From Pseudomonadota bacterium (GTDB lineage: Bacteria; Pseudomonadota; Alphaproteobacteria; Rhodobacterales; Rhodobacteraceae): a stretch of DNA of 6,262 nucleotides. Shown piece by piece: positions 1 through 5,902 of the stretch. Numbering within the stretch: the stretch's first letter is position 1; each line of letters begins with the position of its first letter. The position numbers and the translations under genes are program-made. The DNA is taken from the NCBI GenBank assembly GCA_022573605.1, contig JACZTQ010000194.1, positions 1 to 6,262 on the forward strand. The letters run 5' to 3'. The notes under the pieces are model-generated. The model saw nothing but the letters and a program-made list of their open reading frames with translations, did no database searches and was not told where the DNA came from.

Positions 1-286
1 GGGTGAGGTGGAGGTGGGGTGACTTTTCGGCGGCAAGCGCCGCGACCGGCAGGCCCGGGAAGCCGGCGCCGGACCCGAGGTCGATCCAGGTCGATGCAGA
101 CGCCGGTGCAAGGTCGAAAAGCTGTGCGGAATCAGCGATATGCCGCGTCCATACGGCGCCGATGGTTGCTGGGGCGACAAGGTTGATTCGCGCGTTCCAG
201 CGGGTCAGGAGGGCGATATAAGCCTCAAGCCGCTCGCATGTTTCACGTGAAACATCGAACTCGCGGGAGAACTCGGCCGGGGTCAC
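1..286 (-). CDS. rsmG: 16S rRNA (guanine-N7) methyltransferase RsmG, N-terminal part, cut by window edge
   Basis: RsmG (formerly GidB) methylates N7 of a guanine in the 530 loop of 16S rRNA (G527 in E. coli) using S-adenosylmethionine; it acts in the cytoplasm on the small subunit. Translating the minus strand from 286 gives 95 residues. They include the family pattern RLEAYIALLTRWNARINLV (residues 19-37), then WTRHIADSAQL (46-56), and the SAM-binding glycine loop DLGSGAGFPGLP (69-80). The family is usually a little over 200 residues, so more than half lies beyond the left edge. The GTG start at 286-284 overlaps the mnmG stop in the sequence GTGA, indicating translational coupling; no clear Shine-Dalgarno is seen just upstream. 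Codons 11-16 (DVSRET) are formed by an exact parS site. parA and parB commonly follow rsmG, but they are outside the window. Confidence 0.95.
   Translation of the reverse strand, partial: MTPAEFSREFDVSRETCERLEAYIALLTRWNARINLVAPATIGAVWTRHIADSAQLFDLAPASASTWIDLGSGAGFPGLPVAALAAEKSPHLHLT
239..254. other. parS: parS centromere site inside rsmG
   Basis: TGTTTCACGTGAAACA is a perfect 16-bp palindrome that matches the bacterial parS consensus TGTTNCACGTGAAACA at every position. The palindrome extends one base on each side (238-255). ParB binds such sites and spreads outward to build the partition complex used with ParA and for SMC loading. The site lies in rsmG, where it encodes Asp-Val-Ser-Arg-Glu-Thr. 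A second site sits at 2177-2192. The match is seen directly; ParB binding is inferred from the strong conservation of this motif. Confidence 0.95.
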
Positions 287-2193
287 GCCCCGCGCCGTTC
301 GGTGGGCCGCTCCATGGGCCGCCGGTTCGCTCGCCGCCGCGACACCGCCAGCACCAGGGTGAGCGCCGCCGGGGTCATGCCGTCGATCCGGGCGGCTTGG
401 CCCATGGACCGTGGCTGGACGGTGGCGAGCTTCTGGCGCAGTTCGGCGGAGAGCCCGGAAATGCCGTGGTAGTCGAGATCTTGCGGCAAGGCCCGGGCCT
501 CCTCGCGCCGCATCGCCGCGACGGCTTCCTTCTGCCGGTCGATATACCCCGCATACCGAGCATCGTGCTCGAGTTGTTTTGCGATCTCGGCATCGAACGC
601 CGACAACTCGGGCCATATTGCGGCTAGGCGATCGAGATTGATGTCCGGATAAGCAAGCAATTCCAAAGCACTGCGCCTGACCCCGTCTTGGTTTATGGCA
701 AGGCCGCGAACCCGCCCCTCGCCCGGCGTCAGGCTCAGCGACCGGGCCAGATGCCGCGCCCTGGAGAGGCCGCGCAGCTTCTTCTCGAAGACCCGGCGAC
801 GGCCGGTGGACACGCAGCCAAGGCCGATGCCGAGCGGGGTCAGGCGCTGGTCCGCGTTATCGGCCCGCAGCGTCAGCCGGAACTCGGCGCGCGAGGTGAA
901 CATGCGGTACGGCTCGGTCACGCCCCGGCTGACCAGGTCGTCCACCATCACCCCGAGATAGCCGTCGCCGCGGTCGAACACCACCGGGTCGCCCCCGGCG
1001 GCCTTGCGCGCGGCATTGAGCCCGGCGATCAGCCCCTGGGCCGCCGCCTCCTCGTAGCCGGTCGTGCCGTTGATCTGTCCGGCCAGATAGAGCCCGCCCA
1101 GAGCCTTGAGCTCCAGTGAGGGGCGAAGCGCGCGGGGATCGACATAATCATACTCGATGGCATAGCCGGGCCGGACGATCCGCGCCCGCTCGAGCCCGCG
1201 GATCGAGCGCACATATTCCTCTTGCACCTCGGCCGGCAACGAAGTGGATATTCCGTTCGGATAGATCGTAGTGTCGCCAACCCCCTCGGGTTCCAGGAAT
1301 ATCTGGTGCGACTCTTTCTCGGAAAAGCGCACGACCTTGTCTTCGATCGACGGGCAATAGCGCGGGCCGACGCTTCCGATGCGGCCCGAGTACATTGCCG
1401 AACGATCGAGGTTGGCGCGGATGATCTCGTGCGTTCGCGGGTTCGTGTGGGTCATGTGGCAGTCGATCTGCGGCGCCGCCGGACCGGTGCTCAGAAAGGA
1501 AAACATGGTCGGGCGCGCGTCGCCGGGCTGGGCCTCGAGGCCGCTGAAATCGATGGTTTTTCCGTCGAGCCGCGGCGGGGTTCCGGTCTTCAGCCGCCCG
1601 AGCGGCAGCCCCAGATCGGCGAGCCGGTCTGCGAGCCGGTCCGCCGCCGCATCGCCCGCCCTGCCGCCAGGCCGGCTATTCGCCCCGACATGGATGACGC
1701 CGCGCAGGAAGGTTCCGGCCGTCAGCACCACCGCCCCGGCCCGAATGCGGGCGCCGGAGCCAAGTTCGACCCCGGCAACCCGGCCGGCCTCCACAACAAG
1801 ATCGACAACCTCGCCCTCAATGATAGTGAGGTTGGCGCAACCTCGCAGCTCCGCCTGCATGTGCATCCTGTACAATGCACGGTCACACTGCGCCCGCGGC
1901 CCCTGCACCGCCGGTCCCTTGCGCCGGTTCAGCAGCCGGAACTGGATCCCGGCAAGGTCCGCGACCCGGCCCATCAGGCCATCCAGCGCATCGATTTCGC
2001 GCACCAGGTGGCCCTTTCCCAGCCCGCCGATCGCCGGATTGCAGGACATCTCGCCGATGCGGTCGGCGCGGTGGGTCACCAGCGCGCACCACGCACCCAT
2101 CCGCGCCGCCGCATGCGCCGCCTCGGCGCCCGCGTGGCCGCCGCCGATCACCACCACATCGAAACAATCCGCGCGATGTTCCACGTGAAACAA
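283..2193 (-). CDS. mnmG: tRNA uridine-5-carboxymethylaminomethyl(34) synthesis enzyme MnmG
   Basis: MnmG (GidA) is the FAD- and NADH-dependent partner of MnmE. The complex installs the (carboxymethyl)aminomethyl group on C5 of wobble uridine U34 in a subset of tRNAs. The 636-residue product (family about 620-640) shows the FAD dinucleotide-binding loop VVVIGGGHAGAEAA (13-26). It also has the signature CNPAIGGLGKGHLVREIDAL (51-70), RKGPAVQGPRAQCDR (91-105) and TAGTFLRG (158-165). The second signature GQINGTTGYEEAAAQGL (372-388) and the C-terminal block DLDYHGISGLSAE (572-584) with TPAAL (607-611) follow. The Arg-rich tail is unremarkable. The start is ambiguous. TTG at 2193 gives MFHVEH, a beginning I recall for other alphaproteobacterial MnmG, but AGGGA abuts it with no spacer. 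GTG at 2184 sits 9 nt from that AGGGA. The 5' end is overlaid by a parS site, and the 3' end overlaps rsmG by 4 bp. Confidence 0.97.
   Translation of the reverse strand: MFHVEHRADCFDVVVIGGGHAGAEAAHAAARMGAWCALVTHRADRIGEMSCNPAIGGLGKGHLVREIDALDGLMGRVADLAGIQFRLLNRRKGPAVQGPRAQCDRALYRMHMQAELRGCANLTIIEGEVVDLVVEAGRVAGVELGSGARIRAGAVVLTAGTFLRGVIHVGANSRPGGRAGDAAADRLADRLADLGLPLGRLKTGTPPRLDGKTIDFSGLEAQPGDARPTMFSFLSTGPAAPQIDCHMTHTNPRTHEIIRANLDRSAMYSGRIGSVGPRYCPSIEDKVVRFSEKESHQIFLEPEGVGDTTIYPNGISTSLPAEVQEEYVRSIRGLERARIVRPGYAIEYDYVDPRALRPSLELKALGGLYLAGQINGTTGYEEAAAQGLIAGLNAARKAAGGDPVVFDRGDGYLGVMVDDLVSRGVTEPYRMFTSRAEFRLTLRADNADQRLTPLGIGLGCVSTGRRRVFEKKLRGLSRARHLARSLSLTPGEGRVRGLAINQDGVRRSALELLAYPDINLDRLAAIWPELSAFDAEIAKQLEHDARYAGYIDRQKEAVAAMRREEARALPQDLDYHGISGLSAELRQKLATVQPRSMGQAARIDGMTPAALTLVLAVSRRRANRRPMERPTERRGA
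2177..2192. other. parS: parS centromere site over the start of mnmG
   Basis: TGTTCCACGTGAAACA on the plus strand matches the parS consensus TGTTNCACGTGAAACA exactly, with C at the free position. One position departs from perfect dyad symmetry; the site at 239-254 has none. It begins one base inside the TTG start codon of mnmG and encodes residues Phe-His-Val-Glu-His. It lies 1938 bp from the other site, and such clusters of parS near the origin are usual. ParB loading here is inferred, not shown. Confidence 0.93.
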
Positions 2194-2198
2194 TCCCT
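2194..2198 (-). promoter_or_regulatory. Shine-Dalgarno candidate bearing on the mnmG start
   Basis: AGGGA on the minus strand lies directly against the TTG at 2193, which is too close to serve it, but 9 nt from the in-frame GTG at 2184-2182. A better purine run, GGAGGGA (2212-2218), is 18 nt from the TTG, which is too far. Spacing therefore favours GTG. Recalled similarity of the MFHVEH beginning to other MnmG favours TTG. Left unresolved. Confidence 0.45.
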
Positions 2199-2317
2199 GC
2201 TTTTCGAGAGATCCCTCCGTCCCGACAAACTCAGGCAGGCCTCTCTATCTCTTTGTGTTTACGCGATTTCCGTATCGCCAAATGCGCACATTCAGCTCGG
2301 AATTGCTCCAGATTCCC
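2194..2317. other. mnmE-mnmG intergenic gap, no clear promoter or terminator
   Basis: This 124-bp gap separates the mnmE stop from the mnmG start. It contains small inverted repeats, such as GCGAT at 2263-2267 with ATCGC at 2274-2278 (6-nt loop), but no T-run on either strand. No convincing -35/-10 pair was found. I read it as an internal spacer of a co-transcribed mnmE-mnmG pair; a weak promoter cannot be excluded. Confidence 0.4.
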
Positions 2318-3664
2318 CTATTTTCCGAGGCAGAACGACGCAAAGACGGTATCCAGAACATCCTCCGCTCCGATTCGTCCGACCAGCCGCTCGAGCGCCC
2401 GAAACGTGGCTCGAAGATCCTCGGCAACGGTTTCCGCCTCGTCCCCCTGTAGCGCATTTTCCGCCCGCGCCAAAGCCCCGGCCGCATCTTCCAGGGCGCG
2501 GCGCTGGCGCAGATGCCCCACCAGGCCCTCGCCGGAGACTCGCGCCGACAGCTCGGCGCCGATCCGCTCGAGCAATTCCGCGACCCCCTCGCCCCGCAGC
2601 GCCGAGATCACCAGGTCGCCCGGTCCCGCCCCGAGATCTCCTTTGGTCCAGACCCGCAAGTCTCCAGGCTGCCTAAGACATTCCTCGGCCGCGGCCGGCG
2701 CCGCATCGCCGCTACGCAGGAACAGGCGCATCGCCGCACCACGCGCCCGCTCCTGGGCCCGCGCAACCCCGATCGCCTCGACCTCGTCCACCGCCTCGCG
2801 CAGGCCCGCGGTATCAAGAAACACCACCGGCAACCCGGCGAGGTCATAGCGCAGCTCGAGAACATCGCGCGTGGTTCCCGGTGACGCCGCCGTAATCGCC
2901 GCCTCGCGCCCGGCCAACACATTGAAAAGGCTTGATTTACCAACATTTGGTGCACCGAGAATGGCAACCTCGAACCCCTCCCTCAGCCGCTCCGCCCCGG
3001 CCGACAACGCCAGTTCGCGCGCAATCCCGGCCCGGACCCCGGCCAGCAGCCGGGCAACCTCCGGCCCGACATCCTCCGGCACCTCCTCGTCGGCCCAGTC
3101 GATGGTCACCTCGACCAGAGCGGCGGCCCGGATCAAGTCCTCGCGCCAAGCCTCGGCCTGCCGGTGCAGCGCGCCGCCCAGGCCGCGCGCGGCCTGGCGG
3201 CGCTGCAATTCGGTCTCCGCCGCCAACAGATCCCCGAGCGCCTCGATCCCGGCCAGATCGATCCGCCCGGCCTCGAAGGCACGCCGGGTGAACTCGCCGG
3301 GCTCGGCCAGGCGGCAGCCGGGCTGACGGCCCAGCGCCTCGAGCACCGCGGCAACCACCGCCCGCCCGCCATGGCATTGAAGTTCGCCCATCGCCTCCCC
3401 GGTATAGCTCGCCCCGGCGGCGAACCGCAACACGATGGCCTGATCGATCAATTCGCCGGCCTCGTCCCTCAGGTCGCGCAGCACGGCGCGGCGCAGCGGC
3501 GGCAACGGCTCGCCGGCCAGGCGCGACAGCACCGTCTCCGTCGCCGGCCCCGACACCCTGATCACCGCAATCCCGGCGACGCCGGCGCCCGAGGCCGGGG
3601 CGAAAATCGTCTCCCGGGGCGCCGCCCCCGGCGCCGGCCGCGCCTCCGATCCCGCATCCATCAT
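2318..3664 (-). CDS. mnmE: tRNA modification GTPase MnmE
   Basis: MnmE (TrmE) is the folate-binding GTPase that works with MnmG on tRNA wobble U34. The 448-residue product has the usual family length. The N-terminal tetrahydrofolate-binding domain begins at ETIFAPASGAGVAGIAVIRV (18-37) and contains YTGE (87-90), ELQCHGG (94-100) and EPGEFTRRAFEAGRIDL (121-137). The inserted G domain shows G1 GAPNVGKSS (237-245), G2 TTRD (264-267), G3 DTAGLRE (284-290), G4 TKGD (340-343) and G5 SAL (354-356). The C-terminal CLGK (445-448) supplies the conserved catalytic cysteine. G4 has Thr in place of the usual Asn. Two adjacent ATG codons (3664 and 3661) compete; AGGCGG at 3669-3674 is 4 nt from the first and 7 nt from the second, so the product may be one residue shorter. 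mnmG follows after 124 bp and is probably in the same transcript. Confidence 0.97.
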   Translation of the reverse strand: MMDAGSEARPAPGAAPRETIFAPASGAGVAGIAVIRVSGPATETVLSRLAGEPLPPLRRAVLRDLRDEAGELIDQAIVLRFAAGASYTGEAMGELQCHGGRAVVAAVLEALGRQPGCRLAEPGEFTRRAFEAGRIDLAGIEALGDLLAAETELQRRQAARGLGGALHRQAEAWREDLIRAAALVEVTIDWADEEVPEDVGPEVARLLAGVRAGIARELALSAGAERLREGFEVAILGAPNVGKSSLFNVLAGREAAITAASPGTTRDVLELRYDLAGLPVVFLDTAGLREAVDEVEAIGVARAQERARGAAMRLFLRSGDAAPAAAEECLRQPGDLRVWTKGDLGAGPGDLVISALRGEGVAELLERIGAELSARVSGEGLVGHLRQRRALEDAAGALARAENALQGDEAETVAEDLRATFRALERLVGRIGAEDVLDTVFASFCLGK

Positions 3665-3889
3665 GGTTCCGCCTGCGTGTTCCCGATGCCCAGGGTTGCA
3701 ACCTTAGCGCATTCCGGAGTGTCGCTCCAGGATCAGCAAGGGCCTTCTGGAGAGCCGCCTCTCCCCTGGCTGTGCGGGATGTTTTGCTATTATTTTCAGT
3801 AAGTTAGCTAGATTTCTGCGCGTGCCGGCAGGGCGCGCGGCGCACCGTCCCACTGGTCCCGCCGGCGCGCCACCCCGCGCGCGCTGCAG
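3665..3889. other. rho-mnmE intergenic gap with AT-rich island
   Basis: This 225-bp gap separates the rho stop from the mnmE start. Next to rho is a GC-rich hairpin (separate entry). An AT-rich island at about 3780-3817 stands out from the GC-rich surroundings. It includes AATAAT on the minus strand (3789-3794), which matches the -10 hexamer at five of six positions, but no acceptable -35 lies 16-18 bp upstream. A short inverted repeat GGAGAG / CTCTCC (3749-3754 and 3759-3764, 4-nt loop) lies between the island and mnmE. The layout suggests that mnmE may have its own promoter, which I could not locate. Confidence 0.4.
3832..3871 (-). terminator. GC-rich hairpin after rho, possible transcript end
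   Basis: Arms at 3832-3842 and 3860-3871 can form 11 base pairs, nearly all G-C, with one bulged base. The loop is 17 nt and can form three more pairs. The hairpin begins 18 nt after the rho stop codon. No T-run follows on the minus strand, so it is not a textbook intrinsic terminator. It may instead protect the rho mRNA 3' end or assist Rho-dependent termination. Confidence 0.35.
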
Positions 3890-5155
3890 TCAGGCATTCA
3901 TCGAATCGAAAAAGTCCGCGTTGGTCTTGGTCTGCTTGAGCTTGCCGATCAGGAACTCGATCGCATCGGTGGTGCCCATCGGGTTCAGGATCCGCCGGAG
4001 CACGAACATCTTGGTCAGGTCGCCCTTCTCGATCAACAACTCCTCCTTGCGGGTGCCGGACTTCAGGATGTCCATGGCCGGAAACACCCGCTTGTCCGCC
4101 ACCTTGCGGTCGAGCACGATCTCGGAGTTGCCGGTGCCCTTGAATTCCTCGAAGATCACCTCGTCCATGCGGCTGCCGGTGTCGATCAGCGCGGTCGAGA
4201 TGATGGTCAGCGAGCCGCCTTCCTCGATATTGCGCGCCGCCCCGAAGAACCGCTTCGGCCGTTGCAGCGCGTTGGCGTCCACGCCGCCGGTCAGCACCTT
4301 GCCCGACGACGGCACCACGGTGTTGAAGGCGCGCCCGAGCCGGGTGATACTGTCCAGCAGGATCACCACGTCGCGGCCGTGCTCAACCAGCCGCTTGGCT
4401 TTCTCGATCACCATCTCGGCCACCGCCACATGCCTTGTGGCCGGCTCGTCGAAAGTCGACGACACCACCTCGCCCTTGACCGAGCGCTGCATGTCGGTGA
4501 CCTCTTCGGGGCGCTCGTCGATCAGCAGCACAATCAGGAAGCACTCCGGATGGTTGCGCTCGATCGAATGGGCGATGTTCTGCAGCAGCATGGTCTTGCC
4601 GGTCCGCGGCGGCGACACGATCAGGCAGCGCTGGCCCTTGCCGATCGGCGCCACCAGGTCGATGATCCGGGCCGACTTGTCCTTGATCGTCGGATCGTCG
4701 ATCTCCATGGTGAAGCGCTCATCCGGGTAGAGCGGCGTCAGATTGTCGAAATGCACCTTGTGGCGAGCTTTCTCCGGGTCCTCGAAATTGATCGTGTTGA
4801 CCTTCAGCAGGGCGAAATACCGCTCGCCCGATTTCGGCGCCCGGATCGGCCCCTCGACGGTGTCTCCGGTGCGCAGCGCGAAGTGGCGGAGCTGGTTCGG
4901 GCTCAGATAGATGTCGTCCGGGCCCGGCAGGTAGTTCGCCTCCGGCGAACGCAGGAAGCCGAAGCCGTCCTGCAGCACCTCCAGCACCCCCTCGCCGACG
5001 ATCTCCACCTCGCGGTCCGCCAGTTCCTTGAGAATGGCGAAAAGCATGTCCTGCTTGCGCATCGACGTGGCGTTCTCGACTTCGAGTTCCTCGGCCATGG
5101 CAAGGAGATCGGTCGGCGACTTCGCCTTGAGGTCGGAAAGTTTCTGTACACTCAT
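3890..5155 (-). CDS. rho: Transcription termination factor Rho
   Basis: Rho is the hexameric RNA-dependent ATPase/helicase that ends transcription of untranslated RNA. From the ATG at 5155 the product is 421 residues, the usual size. It has an N-terminal helical domain (1-47) and an RNA-binding cold-shock-like domain with DGFGFLR (63-69). The ATPase core shows the P-loop SPPRTGKT (181-188), LIDERPEEVT (211-220) and Walker B VVILLDS (263-269). It also has Q-loop segment VLTGGVDANALQRPKRFFGA (287-306) and SGTRKEELL (366-374) with the R-loop/arginine-finger region. It closes with NPMGTTDAIEFLIGKLKQTK. A second in-frame ATG at 5170 would add five residues; both starts lie in a tandem duplication. 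The frame stays open to 5413, but a promoter lies within that stretch and the upstream peptide is low-complexity, so I reject the long form. A dedicated promoter and a C-rich leader suggest independent, perhaps autogenous, control. Confidence 0.97.
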   Translation of the reverse strand: MSVQKLSDLKAKSPTDLLAMAEELEVENATSMRKQDMLFAILKELADREVEIVGEGVLEVLQDGFGFLRSPEANYLPGPDDIYLSPNQLRHFALRTGDTVEGPIRAPKSGERYFALLKVNTINFEDPEKARHKVHFDNLTPLYPDERFTMEIDDPTIKDKSARIIDLVAPIGKGQRCLIVSPPRTGKTMLLQNIAHSIERNHPECFLIVLLIDERPEEVTDMQRSVKGEVVSSTFDEPATRHVAVAEMVIEKAKRLVEHGRDVVILLDSITRLGRAFNTVVPSSGKVLTGGVDANALQRPKRFFGAARNIEEGGSLTIISTALIDTGSRMDEVIFEEFKGTGNSEIVLDRKVADKRVFPAMDILKSGTRKEELLIEKGDLTKMFVLRRILNPMGTTDAIEFLIGKLKQTKTNADFFDSMNA

Positions 5156-5182
5156 GTCTTGATCCAGCATGTCTTTATCCAG
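5153..5182 (-). repeat. 15-bp tandem duplication of the rho ribosome-binding/start region
   Basis: Two adjacent 15-bp units on the minus strand, CTGGATAAAGACATG (5182-5168) and CTGGATCAAGACATG (5167-5153), differ at one base. Each carries GGA 7 nt before an ATG, and both ATGs are in frame with rho. The duplication is a multiple of three, so it adds the peptide MLDQD without breaking the frame. Neither copy has a strong Shine-Dalgarno. Confidence 0.85.
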
Positions 5183-5270
5183 GGGGGGTTGTCGAATCGG
5201 GAAGGCGGCGGCAGAGCGACGCCGGGTACGGCGAGGAAGGATACGCGGAGGATGGGCGGTCGGGCACGGA
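5181..5270 (-). promoter_or_regulatory. C-rich, G-poor rho leader, candidate rut (Rho-binding) site
   Basis: On the rho mRNA strand these 90 nt contain 47 C and 17 G by my count, with many pyrimidine-C dinucleotides and a run of seven C at 5188-5182, just before the start region. C-rich, G-poor, weakly structured RNA is what Rho binds. Autogenous control of rho through its leader is established in E. coli. The composition is seen directly; the regulatory role is inference. Confidence 0.45.
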
Positions 5271-5356
5271 CATCTCGGGATATCGCCATCGCGAGACGCC
5301 ACCATCGTCGGCGCGCCCGCGCATGTCATCAGCGGCAGGACGCCGCGATCCGCCCC

Positions 5357-5386
5357 TAGATACAGCGGGTAACGGTGCCGTGTCAA
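5357..5386 (-). promoter_or_regulatory. Sigma70-type promoter for rho
   Basis: On the minus strand a perfect -35 hexamer TTGACA (5386-5381) is followed after 18 bp by TATCTA (5362-5357), which matches the -10 consensus at four of six positions including the key A and T bases. Transcription would start near 5350, giving a rho leader of about 195 nt. A small hairpin (5332-5336 with 5342-5346) lies at the leader's 5' end. The position just after hemJ fits an internal promoter that separates rho from the haem genes. Confidence 0.7.
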
Positions 5387-5437
5387 ATTCCGAATCGCTG
5401 CATTTCGCTTCAAGGGCCGCGCTTTGTTCGAAATCGC

Positions 5438-5902
5438 CTAGAACGGCCGCACCATCACCATCACCACGATGCCGATCATCAGCAGCGTCGGCACCTCGTT
5501 GGCGAGCCGGTAGAACCGCCCCGAATGCCGGTTCCGGTCCGCGTCGAACGCCATCCACCAACGCACCAGCGCGTGGTGATACGCCGTCATCGCCACCACC
5601 AGCGCCGCTTTGAGATGCACCCAGGGCTCCGACCAATCGATCACACCGGGGGTAAACACCAGCATCAGACCAAACACCCAAGTCGCGACCGATGCCGGAT
5701 TCATGATGAATTTCAAGAGTCTGCGCTCCATCACCTTGAATGTCTCGCCAAGCTCTCCGGGCTCGGGCGCCCGCTCCGCGTGATAGACGAACAGCCGCGG
5801 CAGATAAAACAGCCCCGCCATCCAGGCAATCACCGAGATCACGTGCAAAGCCTTGGTCCAAGGATAGGCCGCGCTCAAGAAATCGCCCAAAACCTCCATC
5901 AT
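5438..5902 (-). CDS. hemJ: Protoporphyrinogen IX oxidase HemJ
   Basis: HemJ is the small membrane protein that oxidises protoporphyrinogen IX to protoporphyrin IX, the penultimate haem step, in many bacteria lacking HemG/HemY. The 154-residue product has four hydrophobic segments (about 13-38, 65-84, 93-113 and 132-152). Diagnostic blocks are KALHVISVIAWMAGLFYLPR (17-36) with LFVYH (37-41), HLKAALVV (96-103), YHH (108-110) and the C-terminal RLANEVPTLLMIGIV (132-146) ending in RPF. The conserved histidines include those at 20, 41, 96 and 109/110. The start overlaps the hemE stop by one base (TGATG), so translation is probably coupled. A second ATG follows immediately (5899-5897), so the protein could be 153 residues. 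Its neighbour encodes another haem-pathway enzyme, which supports the call over other small membrane proteins. Confidence 0.93.
   Translation of the reverse strand: MMEVLGDFLSAAYPWTKALHVISVIAWMAGLFYLPRLFVYHAERAPEPGELGETFKVMERRLLKFIMNPASVATWVFGLMLVFTPGVIDWSEPWVHLKAALVVAMTAYHHALVRWWMAFDADRNRHSGRFYRLANEVPTLLMIGIVVMVMVRPF

Noticed and set aside
238..627. Plus-strand open frame beginning MFHVKH, like an MnmG start
   Set aside because: The resemblance arises because parS is palindromic and reads ATGTTTCACGTG on both strands; the rest of the frame is antisense to rsmG/mnmG and resembles nothing.
2207..2252. Inverted repeat AGAGAT / ATCTCT in the mnmE-mnmG gap as a terminator
   Set aside because: Only 6 bp with a 34-nt loop and no T-run on either strand.
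1222..2676. 484-codon plus-strand open frame across mnmG and mnmE
   Set aside because: High GC leaves few stops on the opposite strand; the product is low-complexity Arg/Pro/Ala and overlaps two clearly real genes.
3783..3812. Plus-strand promoter in the AT-rich island (TTGCTA with GCTAGA, 17-bp spacer) antisense to rho
   Set aside because: Both hexamers match poorly and the island's base composition makes such matches likely by chance.
3822..4730. 302-codon plus-strand open frame antisense to the rho 3' half
   Set aside because: Ser/Arg-rich shadow translation with no domain; rho is unambiguous on the other strand.
4262..5359. 365-codon plus-strand open frame antisense to rho
   Set aside because: It is a shadow of rho codons; its His/Arg/Asp-rich product has no recognisable domain, and it overlaps the rho promoter and leader.
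5834..5849. A third parS candidate around CACGTG in hemJ
   Set aside because: Outside the CACGTG core only three of ten flanking bases match, so it is just the codons His-Val of hemJ.
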